A DNA stretch of 64,000 nt, taken from the NCBI GenBank assembly GCA_030544215.1, contig JARZZO010000001.1:68350456-68414455 (forward strand). The letters run 5' to 3'. A program made the position numbers and the translations under genes. The stretch is from Zantedeschia hybrid cultivar. Taxonomy: Eukaryota > Streptophyta > Magnoliopsida > Alismatales > Araceae. The stretch's first letter is position 1. Each line of letters opens with the position of its first letter. Of the stretch, positions 25,801 through 35,195 are shown piece after piece. Below the pieces are notes generated by a model. The model was not told the origin of the DNA, did no database searches, and saw nothing but the letters and a program-made list of their open reading frames with translations.

Positions 25801-27047
25801 TACCATACAAATGATAGATAAGAGTCATAAGACTAACTAGATAGGATGGCACAACATGATAACTACAGTCATCAAATTTCACAGCTGCCCATGCAGTGTG
25901 GCATCAACCACACATTTAACGTTAACTCCCCAGACTCAGTCTGTAGACTCTGTACAAGGGCTGTAATAACGATCTTAATAGGAAATAAGAAACAAGTCAC
26001 TTAGACGGGAACTTCTAACCTCTGTTCGATAAGCACCAACGCCCAGATTAACCTTGATGGGGCTGGGATCCTTGTTATATGCAACCGTCACCTTTTAACA
26101 ACCAAAAAGAAAAAGGAAGATCATCAGAAGCATTCAACAAAATCAAGCGTCTTTATGCCTACGGCAGTCCAAAGATTAGATCCCCCAGTTCATGGAGTCC
26201 GCAACAAATCACAGCACAATCATGCACAAAATCCAGGCTGTTCGTAAAAAAAAATGCTCTTAGAACGTTTCCCTCGGATACAAGTGGGCAGTGTCGATGA
26301 TCCATAAGCTTAAGCTAATCGAAAGCATCCAAAAATTTCCTGCTTGTACAATCTAACGAAGAGAAAATCCGAAATCCTCACTGGAACAAAAACTAACTTA
26401 GAAAGATCTAAGCAAACAATTGAACATAAACATGAGAATCCAAAAACAGACTCCCAGAGACATCCAAAAAGCAAGAGGAACACGAAAATCCACTCCCCAG
26501 TTCACAACAAAAACACGAAATATCACCATCAAACAATCCAAGCAGAAAAAACACACAGCACAACAACACGAAACCAACACCAGAAGCATCCAAAGCCACC
26601 AATCTCCGCAAACGATCAAACGAAGCAGCCACGCGATCCGAGATCGACAAAACACGAAACATCACTATCCAACAATCCAACCAGAAGAACCAGAGTACAA
26701 CAACACGAAACCAGCAACGCAAACATCCAAGAGGACCAAAACCACCAATCCGCAACCGATCAGACCGAAACAAAACGCAGCCGATCTAAGATCGCCACAG
26801 TACGAAGTGGGGAGAACGATCGAGCAAGAGATCTGATTACCCCGAGGATGGGATCCTCCGGCGCCTGGACGATGCTGCCGAAGACGGAGCCGCCATGGGA
26901 GGCCGAGGTGGGGGATGGCGAGATCGCGTGGTCGTGGGACGCCATGGGAAAGGTGGAGGGGTGGTCTCCTCCGCCCAGGTGCCTCGCCAGCGTAGTTAAC
27001 CGCCTTCCCGTTGACAGGGGGATAGGGCGCATCTTAGCATCCTCCAT
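13815..27047 (-). CDS. Aspartate aminotransferase, class I PLP enzyme with PTS2-like N-terminus, 12 exons
   Basis: The enzyme interconverts aspartate + 2-oxoglutarate and oxaloacetate + glutamate. Exons in coding order are 26841-27047, 26020-26091, 25725-25786, 25365-25448, 21960-22059, 21750-21870, 21332-21495, 21090-21227, 19839-19960, 18743-18837, 14600-14720 and 13815-13899. All have GT-AG sites and consistent phases, giving 456 aa with no defects. Family landmarks are [54 protein letters not shown], the PLP lysine K302 in [27 protein letters not shown], and GMFTFTGL near the C-terminus. Residues 16-24 (RLTTLARHL) match the PTS2 peroxisomal consensus R-[LI]-x5-H-L, as in Arabidopsis ASP3. 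A second in-frame ATG at codon 35 (26945) starts MASHDHAIS, typical of cytosolic isoforms. ATG 27047 is the first ATG after a candidate TATA box; M6 (27032) is an alternative. Introns 4 and 10 are large and TE-filled. Confidence 0.95.
14870..17285 (+). mobile_element. 5'-truncated, decayed L1-type LINE in intron 10 of the aminotransferase
   Basis: The insertion is antisense to the host gene. Fragments in several frames, broken by stops and frameshifts, give the reverse-transcriptase order: [40 protein letters not shown], the catalytic YADD at 15584-15595, [17 protein letters not shown], then the thumb and a zf-RVT domain ([18 protein letters not shown]) and [13 protein letters not shown]. The 5' part (ORF1 and endonuclease) is absent, as usual for truncated LINEs. 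It is a dead copy. The 3' boundary near 17280 is approximate and no clear poly-A was seen. Confidence 0.88.
17290..18742. other. Rest of aminotransferase intron 10, no feature recognised
   Basis: This is non-coding sequence between the LINE 3' end and exon 10. Short frames such as the one near 17939-18205 show no domain. Nothing else can be supported. Confidence 0.4.
19145..19454 (+). mobile_element. TRIM retrotransposon in intron 9 of the aminotransferase
   Basis: Direct LTRs at 19145-19244 and 19354-19454 both start TGTTGGAGC and end GTTTGTAAGA. They are about 90% alike by eye. Immediately after the 5' LTR is TGGTATCATAGC (19245-19256), which resembles the initiator tRNA-Met primer-binding site with one mismatch. 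Just before the 3' LTR is a purine tract (GTAAGGGGGAG). A 5-bp target-site duplication AGATG flanks the element (19140-19144 and 19455-19459). The ~109-bp interior encodes nothing, so this is a complete non-autonomous TRIM. Confidence 0.88.
22486..23334. repeat. GGATCGGCC-rich element with matching ends in aminotransferase intron 4
   Basis: The region is bounded by GCATGGAATTC on the left and GAAATTCCATGC on the right. It is filled with degenerate GATCGGCC/GGCCGATCC/CCAATCC words. It also contains a poly-G run (22714-22738), a poly-C run (22805-22823) and A-runs. This looks like a non-coding inverted-end repeat. The TE class is unclear. Confidence 0.45.
23426..24617. mobile_element. Long terminal-inverted-repeat element in aminotransferase intron 4
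   Basis: The left end (23426 to about 23595) and the reverse complement of the right end (24617 back to about 24470) align over some 150 bp. Shared blocks include TAAATCTTCT, ATGAACAAC, TGCTTTTG, GTTTCATA and CCCCTCTAATCC. The ends start T(G)TTAAATC / TGGTAAATC. No transposase is visible. A clear target-site duplication was not found. Long TIRs suggest a Mutator-like or foldback non-autonomous element. Confidence 0.6.
23695..24440. repeat. GAGCTTGAGC-rich repeat nested inside the long-TIR element
   Basis: The sequence starts near GGGTTGCAAGTGAGCTGATC and ends near CAAGCTATTGGTTTGCACC. It is rich in AGCTTGAGC/GCTCAAGC words. It includes a tandem duplication of about 77 bp at about 24264-24421 (TTTGCTCATTTAGCTTAATAA occurs twice). 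It resembles the degenerate hAT-like MITEs common in plants, nested within the flanking element. The class is tentative. Confidence 0.45.
25659..25710. repeat. Poly-G tract with a few T interruptions
   Basis: This ~50-bp G-run in aminotransferase intron 3 begins less than 20 bp from the exon 3 donor. Because the gene is on the minus strand, the pre-mRNA carries it as a C-run. Long runs like this are also assembly-sensitive. Confidence 0.85.
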
Positions 27048-27167
27048 GGGGCTTTGCGCTAACCTGCTCTCCACTACCACGCACCACCTTACCCTTTTTT
27101 TTGTTTAATTTTCCTCTCTTTCGGGCAATGGTGCCGCGAAAATGGAGACGCAGCGGACCGCCCGTGG

Positions 27168-27174
27168 TTTTATA
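27168..27174 (-). promoter_or_regulatory. Candidate TATA box of the aminotransferase gene
   Basis: TATAAAA lies on the minus strand about 120 bp upstream of the first ATG (27047), in GC-rich promoter sequence. This is the expected position for a plant TATA box with a leader of roughly 90 bp. Supported by sequence only. Confidence 0.5.
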
Positions 27175-27603
27175 ACGGGGAGTGCAACGGGCGGCACGGA
27201 GCCGTGGAGTGACGTGGCGACGTTCGGTGGCGTGACGTGTATGGCACGACGGTCCTTAGGGATGGGCGTCGCGACGGATTTCGTCTGAATTCAGTTTATG
27301 TAGGTCAGATAAATATTTAGAAGGAACAAAATAAGTATTTTACTTGTCTTTAAATAAATTGAGTATTTCACTTTGAAACCCATGTGATTATATATAAAGA
27401 TGAGAATGATGTTTAGAAGATCTCAGTTTGTCTAAGGCATGGCAAACAAGTGGAGGAACTTGATTTCTTTAAACTTTATTTTTAGTAAATATTTTCATAT
27501 ACTTTTAGAATATTTTCATTAAAATTTATTTTTTATTATTTTTATCAATTTTTATTTTATCTTGAATGATGAAAATAAATAATTATAGGAAAAAATATTT
27601 AAA

Positions 27604-27898
27604 AAGTCATCAAAGTGAGGCCAGAAGTACAAAAATATCTCTGAATATTCTAGAAGAACTCCCTAAAACTGATGTCTTAAATCAAAGTAAAGGATTGACT
27701 AAATATAAACATTGTAGACAGCTTTTTAGAATTAAATAAATTAGAAAGACTAATGAAGTTGTCAAAAGTGAGGCCAGAAGTACAAAAATATCTATGAATA
27801 TCTTTAGGAGAACTCCCTAGAACAAATAGCTTAAGTAGAACTTGCTAAAGATAAATATTATAGAGAGTTTTTAGAATTAAATAAGTAAAAAAGACTAA
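27604..27898. repeat. ~150-bp tandem duplication, intergenic
   Basis: Two copies (27604-27757 and 27759-27898) share GTGAGGCCAGAAGTACAAAA, AGAACTCCCTA and TTTTTAGAATTAAATAA with scattered differences. The sequence is non-coding. The rest of 27.2-28.5 kb is AT-rich with nothing else recognised. Confidence 0.75.
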
Positions 27899-28556
27899 AA
27901 ATTAAAGAAAACAAATTTTCTTTTTGGCAGTGAGAAAAACAAGTTATTTGTTATGCTTTCAACATTGTATGAAAATGTTATCTAATTATCACCTTGATAG
28001 AAGGGGAAGGACCAAATCTCCTTTAAGTCCGGACAAGAAAACGAATCGCATGCCCATCGTGCATTTAGAAATGTAGACGGCCCTAAGAAGTTGTAGAAGC
28101 ACGCTTGTCGAGACAAGGGCGGGCTACTCACACGCAGTAAAGCTATAGCTCCTGGTTTTGTATGGCGCCCGTGGTAAAATTTGTCCTTTGAAAGAATGTA
28201 GTTAGTTCTGACATATTTTAAAAAAGGGATTTAAAATTATATATATGTTCATGTTTATACCATTATCTCTCTCATATTGTTATCTATTCTCTAAATCTTC
28301 AAAAAGATTGTAATTATGCCCCATCATAGAAATATTTACATACATATCTCTAAATCGTTAAAAATTTGCATATATTTTTTATTTTACGTAATATTTCTAA
28401 CATATTCGATTGGAGGTTACAGTATTTTAATGGAGGGACATAACTGTAACTTTTTAAAAAATTCGGAAGTATTGATATGTGGCAGTCAAGAGTATACATA
28501 TAAGTAGGATAGTTTACAGAGAGATACATATATAAAAAATCCTTTAAATTTTATAA

Positions 28557-29646
28557 ATTGTTTGATTGTGTTATAATATAATCTTTTTTTCAAATATATA
28601 ATTTTATAGTAAAAGTGTATTAAAAAAATGTTTGGTTGATAGTATCAAAATATATTTTGATAACGTTTTAACTCACAAAGAGTGATAAAAAGAAAAAGAA
28701 GGTAGACCCTCTTTTTTATTTTGTAACGAAACGCACGACCCCTTCGCCCCACCACCACCCATCGATTCCTGCATCTTGCGTTACCCCTTCTCTCCATCTT
28801 CATCTCTGTCTCCATCTCCATCTTTACCTCCATCCGTGCCCCTATCCATGACCATGGTGGCTGGTTGGAAGATCTCCTCCCTCTACGCTTCTCCCTTCAA
28901 CCAACCCTTCGAGGACAACTCGCTGCCAGCCCTCCTTGCCGCCAATCTTCCCAGGGTGTATGCTACCCAATCTCTGGCAACCTCATGGTCGACCCTATTG
29001 TGGGCGATGGCGGCAGCTGTGGTTAGATCGGACCTCGGCATTGCCCATGCTAGCAATGGAGAAGCGAACTTGGCAGCTAGCCTCATCCTCAACATCGCCG
29101 TCGAGATGGCCATCCTCAACTGGTGCGAACTGCCGTCGACCGTCCCCAGCCCATCGCCGCCGCCCTCTAGCTCATTAACAGCCTCCTCCTCACCTTCCCT
29201 TCTCCCTCCTCATCCACCGACCCTTCTCCAGCTTCATCCTCTGCTTCAATCAGGATGGTAGGGATGTAAAAGATGAGCAAAAGGAAGCAAAAATAGAAGC
29301 CGGGAAATCATCAAAGTCTTCGGTAGATATGCCTCATCAAATCTGCTCTTCCTTGCCCACTCCTTTGTCGGTAGCAGGTTACGTTGCAGGAACATGAATG
29401 GCATAAAGTTTTGGTCCAAGTGGGTGAGACATTTTGTCGAACACTCGGTGAGCATGTGGATTGTTGCTTTCCATAAAAAAATGCTGCAGTTTAAAAGGGT
29501 AACAAATTGAGTCTTCCCAACTTTTTAAAATTATTACGTTATTGCCAAACATAACAATTAGAGATGCTATAATTTTAAAAATAATTATTTTATTATAAAT
29601 TTTTATTTTAAAATTATATAAAAATTATAAGACAACCAAACACCCC
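28557..29646. mobile_element. Candidate TIR element enclosing a GC-rich gene-like segment
   Basis: The AT-rich ends are inverted: the left reads TTGTTTGATTGTGTTATAAT and the right, reversed, GTGTTTGGTTGTCTTATAAT. Similar tracts continue inward, including ATGTTTGG near both inner edges. Between them lies a GC-rich island (about 28740-29265) with a 161-codon open frame (28776-29261, plus) rich in Ala, Ser, Pro and Leu. I do not recognise this frame. It could be a captured gene fragment (Pack-TIR type) or coincidental. Confidence 0.4.
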
Positions 29647-30940
29647 ATGATTTCTTAGTTCTTACTATTTGGTTTACAAGCTCAGAGATAATATGAGTTT
29701 CAAAGGGTCGATGACCAGAAGTATTTGGACCTCTTAAAAGAACATCGGAGGTTAAAAAATGGTTTGAGATAAGACTGCTCTTTCATATATTGTTTCGTCA
29801 ATGGTCTCAGATCTAAAAACTTCGTCCGTATACATGTAAAATAGGCCATCATTCATGAAAAATATTTTTCATTTAAGGAAAAAAATATTGACTCACTCTA
29901 CTAGAGAATGTATGTAAGTATAATTATATCACGTACAAATAATATAAATTTTGAAACTGTATTTTATTATGAAGAAGCTTTCATTTCACTGTACCGATCT
30001 CAAATAATAAGGATGCCACCTGTTCCAAAATAGCATAATTTAATCTCCATTTTCTAGTATATACTAACCAAACATTTTCAGATATTAATAGGCGATTTAG
30101 GGATTCAACAGTATGTACTTTTGTTGTTTATTTCTAAAGGATCAGATGAATATAAAAATAACTTAGGTATCATGGTTTATATTGCTATCTTATATGCCAT
30201 TTTGGAATGTTGTGCTTGAATATTTTTTACTTATATTAAATTAACAACCATAAGCAAGTTTGAAGATGTCATTTGAAAATTGAAAGTTTAATTATTTGAT
30301 TTTTAAAGTAAGTGACTTGGTTATTCTAGCACTAACGATAATAGAACCCGCTTTACATATTCGGCTCTAACGTATTTAATTTCACTAAATTCCATGTTAC
30401 ATTCAACAATTACATAGTTTCCTTAGTTATAACTTTATTAATTGATTTTCATATAAATTAGGCAATTGGATTGGATTGTATAATCTTATTCTGGATTGCA
30501 CAGTTCCATCGAGAATTGCATATTTTTGTTCCCAATGTCACAGTTTCATGCAAATTATCTGATTTTCCGAGTTCAATATAATTTCAAGCTTGTACTTCAG
30601 ATTTGCACGTTTTTTATTGTGTTACCAAATTTTATGAAGTATTGCACATTCCCCGGCTTCCGGAGTGACTGGCTTAAATCTATACATATATTTGAATAAG
30701 CACATATTGAAAAGTATTTCAGTGAGACATATTTCTCAACATATTTTACAAGATATTAATTTTACAAAAATCTTCGAGTATTATTTAATAATATTTCATA
30801 GTTAGCGATGGACAAGTAAACCTTATTTGAGAAACTTGGCAAGTCTCAAAATGATATCAAACGAAGGGGGGACTGAATCCATCCCCCGTTTCTCTCTATC
30901 AATCTTTCGCTTGAAATAATATAATAGCTGCTGCACATTC
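29647..30940. other. AT-rich intergenic stretch, nothing recognised
   Basis: No coding potential, repeat structure or RNA gene was seen here. Confidence 0.4.
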
Positions 30941-30942
30941 AG

Positions 30943-31379
30943 ATTGTACAGTAAGTTTAGTCACATTGTACAACTCACCGTAGTTAAATCACGTAGTTAA
31001 CTTGACTAATCAAACGAATTGACATGACCACCTCCATCATATCTTAATTGACAAATATATACGTTAATGGACAAATATAATTTTTGATTGACGAATATAA
31101 TTTTCAATTGACAAATACATATTTTGAAAATTATATTTGTCAATCAAAAATTATATTTACCAATCAAAATATATATTTGTTAATTAAAACTGTATTTGTC
31201 AATTGAAAATTATATTTATCAATCAAACTATATATTTTTCAATTGAATAATGTACTTGTCAATCCAAATATTATGAAAATGACCATGTCAACTCGTCTAA
31301 CTAGCCGAATTGGCCACGTGATTCAACAACAAAGAATTATGCAGTGTGACTAAACTTACTACACAACCTAATTGTACAA
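30943..31379. mobile_element. Foldback MITE with internal oligonucleotide repeats
   Basis: The ends are inverted: ATTGTACAGTAAGTTTAGTC on the left versus ...GACTAAACTTACT...ATTGTACAAT on the right. The inverted similarity continues inward through GACATG(A/G)CCA and the ATTGACAAATATAATTTT words, so most of the 437 bp can fold back. No coding sequence. A target-site duplication was not resolved. Confidence 0.65.
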
Positions 31380-32220
31380 TAAATATATCTAAATGCTATA
31401 AAATTCAAATTGTAAAGGAATCCAAAATGGAGTATATTTTGAAGATTTGAGTTACTTTAATTTCTCCAAACATGTCCTACTGAAAGTATTATCAAGCAAC
31501 ATTCCCATATTGAACAAAAGAACTAGCAAGATTGAACACGGCTATGTATTCTACTTTCAATCTCCACTATTTCCCATCAATTACGATTTTACTTCCTCCA
31601 ATGGAATGATGTGCGATATATCCAACTGCGTTCACCGACATCTCTTAAACTGCAAATTAGGAAAATGCTTTCTATAACAAACCCCTTTTATGTTACGCAA
31701 TAGCGTCCATCTACAGCCATCACCATCTCTTTAGCGGTTAAGTTTGGAACATACTTTCCCTTAGAATTCCATACCCTTTGCATTTCCCCCAACCATCCGT
31801 CCTAAGCTCAAATCTGTTTGATGAACCATTATTCTCAAGATTTTGCAATAGGTGAGTCCAACTTACGGTGCAAACTGCTCTGATGAGCAAAGAGGAGAAA
31901 AAAAACAAGTCTTACAAAACGTTAGTACCACAATTTTAGCATCTTCATAAGTCGCATCATGCTTGGATCTGAAAAGGGAGTACCGACTAGAAACAAGCCA
32001 TCTGCCTCTCTCGTTGCCCTTCGGAAGATTCAAAATTCTTTCGCAACCATAAACTGAAGTAAGCTATTTAAACTCGAGTTTGGTTCACGCAGCTGAACTT
32101 TCCCCTTGGAAGGAAAATAGAAGCCCACAAAATTTTAAGTTGCTGATATACACCAGCAAATAATTAACAAAGAAATAATTAGAGGGAAAAAAAAGGCAGA
32201 GCATTCACAGGTTAGGAGCC
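31380..32220. other. Intergenic sequence downstream of eIF3l
   Basis: AT-rich sequence with no recognisable gene. It probably contains the 3' UTR of the minus-strand eIF3l gene near 32.0-32.2 kb. No poly-A signal can be confidently assigned. Confidence 0.4.
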
Positions 32221-33551
32221 TCAGTTCAGCTTTGCGTTCTCTAGCTCATTAATAATCTCTTCAAACTGCACAATGTTAAAAAAAAGAATGGAGTACAGAG
32301 TTAGAGATGCTGAAGGATATCAAGCAGTAAAACGGCTGAATCACAGCAAATATGAAGAGCAAATAGCAAGCGATGGGGTTGATCCATGTACCTTCAAGAC
32401 TTGCCGTAAGAAGTAATCACCATGATGCTTTGTAGACTTTGAATCAACTACGTGTATGATGTCCTGCATTTTAAAAAACTTTATTCGGATGCATTGAACA
32501 GCAGACAGACACTAGGCTCAAAAATCATATCAAGGCATCCGTTGAATGTCAAGAAGTCCCCCAAAAATGTCTTTTGGAAGAGGGAGTTTCTACAATTTTT
32601 TTGCTTCATCTCTGGGAAAGTGCATGGTACCACATTTAACTAATAAAAATACCATAACAAAAAGGATGTATACTATCAAGATGTCCAAAACAAATAATCC
32701 TTACATACATAAGAAACTTCCACACCAAGAAGATGATGCACATATTCCATCAACACCTCCCATCTAGCAATCCCAAACACAAATAGGGAACAAGGAGATT
32801 GGGCTGTTTTCCCCCCCTGAAAAGACTCCCATTTTGTCAAGAGATGAGCACCATTCACTGCTGCCTCCATTCAACTCTTTATTTTAGGGCCTTACAAGAA
32901 TGGTGCTCATCTCTTGACAAGTGCTTGTTGGTCTTCTTTGTAATCATGGTTGGCAATATCAGCCGATACCGATACGTATCGATATCGGTGGGTACTGATA
33001 CCATACCGAGTAGACCGATACCAGCCAATACTGATCCGGTACTATGCCAGAATAGGTCCGGTACCGGCCGATACTGGCCGATACTGATACCGGTGCGTAT
33101 CGGTATCAGTACCCCTCTGATACTGGTACCGATACCGGTACTGCCATCCTTGCATCTAATCCATGTCAAAACAACATTCACAGACTTTATCCCCCTATTG
33201 CTGCTTCTCACTGTTCAAATAATTCACAAACATCCTCCCATAGTTCCAACTCATTAACATGTCCTCAGTTGTGTCTATCAAACTATCCCAAGGCACATCC
33301 CCTTGAACAAGTAAAGTCGTTTCATCCACAAAACGGCAAAAAACCGCAAGTTCAAATTTGAAATTTTATGCAAACCACTGCAAATGAAAAAAGCACCTGT
33401 CGTCCCACCAACATCCTCATACCATTCATTGCTTTTCTGCACATGATCATATATATAAATAATTTATCGAATAGCAATTGCAACAAATGCTCTAGGCTTC
33501 ACGTCATCTTGATGTGTATCAAAACCTGTGTTAACAACAAATCATTGATAA

Positions 33552-33626
<75 letters not shown>

Positions 33627-35152
33627 GTTGATCATCTTCCTATTATGTACTTGGAACAGCCATTGCATTACAGAGGTTTGAGAATATCTGATTGGGATGT
33701 GCTGATTCACAAAATGCAGAAAAGACTGGCTGGGTGGAAGCTTAAATATCTATCACTGGGTGGTAGAATTACTTTGTTGAATTCAGTCCTGTCTACCATC
33801 CCTAAACATTTTATGGCTATTTTTCTGATGCCGAAAAATGTAATCATTAAGTTGGACAGAATCAGACAGATTTCTTTGGGAAAAGGGAGAGGATAACAAG
33901 GGTATTTCTCTTATGAATTGGGACTTGGTTTGCAGACCAACTAAAAAAGGAGGATTAGGAGTTAAGAATCTTCATTTGATGAATTTGGTTTTTCTTGGTA
34001 AATGGTTATAGGAGCTAATGTGTGCAGAGGAAAACTTTATGGAAGAATGTTATTCTTTATAAACATTATCACGATCATCACAAGTTTTATCAGACAACCT
34101 ATGTTATCAAAGGCGAGTGAGGCGCTTGACTAGGCAACGAGGCGACGCGAGGAGGTGGTAGGTCACCTCGTTTTGCCCTATGTCCGCCTAGGCGAACGAC
34201 GAAATCACCTCAGTCGATGAGGCGCTCGCCTCTGGCGCCTCGATCGCCCATTCGTCTCAAGCCGGTCCACTCGGCCCAATTAGCCCCAACCTAAAGGGCC
34301 CCAATGCCCCGCCTATATAGCCCCCCCAACCCATTAACCCACCCACTATCCCAATCGAATCTCGAAACCGTAGCGCGTTCGTCCTCTGCCCCCTCCACAG
34401 TTCCCCCCCAACCCCGAGTGCCCATCTCCATGGTGCCTCCCCGGCAAACGGCGACGGCACTCCACCCCAGCCACGACGACGGCGACGATGACGGCTAAGG
34501 TACCTTCTGGCAACGACGAATCTAGGAAAGCCTCACTCTCTCTACCCACCCGCGACCCACCCTATCTCTCCCTATCTCTCTCCCCTTCCCCGACCCTCTC
34601 ACTCTCTATGTCTCCCTCTTTCTCTGTCTCTCTCCTCCGGCCCTCCCCAATCCTCTCTCTCCCCCTCCCCAAACCCTCTCACTCTCTGTGTCTCTCTCCT
34701 CTCCCCCGATCCTCTCACTCTCTCTGTCTCTCCCTTTATGTCTCTCACACTCACTGTCTCACTCTCTATCCATCTCCCCACTCACTGTCTCACTTTCTAT
34801 CCATCTCCCACTCACACTCACTCTCTTTCATTCTCTGTCCAGCTCTCCCACTTTTCACTCACTGAGAGACACTCTCTCACAGTCACTCACTATCTCACAC
34901 TCTCTGCATGCCTGTTGATATTATGTTTTATAATACGTTCATATTATGTTTCTTTAGAATTCTGTTGATAAAATTTCATTATGGTAGGTTTAATTAGTAG
35001 CAAAATTTTCATGAATTTGTTGATTACATCTTTGATTGATTAAATTTTATTTTCAATTGGCTGGATTTAAAATTATTTGGTTATATTTGAATGCATAAAT
35101 ATGCCATTTTTGTATGATTTTATTTTTCTGTTTTTTACATTTTATATAAACA

Positions 35153-35195
<43 letters not shown>

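Noticed and set aside
26344..27108. 254-codon plus-strand open frame
   Set aside because: It lies antisense across the aminotransferase first exon, intron 1 and promoter. It has no domain, biased Lys/Thr/Gln composition, and the minus strand explains the conserved exon.
34488..34968. Ser/Leu-rich plus-strand open frames
   Set aside because: Produced by the CT-rich low-complexity tract inside a TE.
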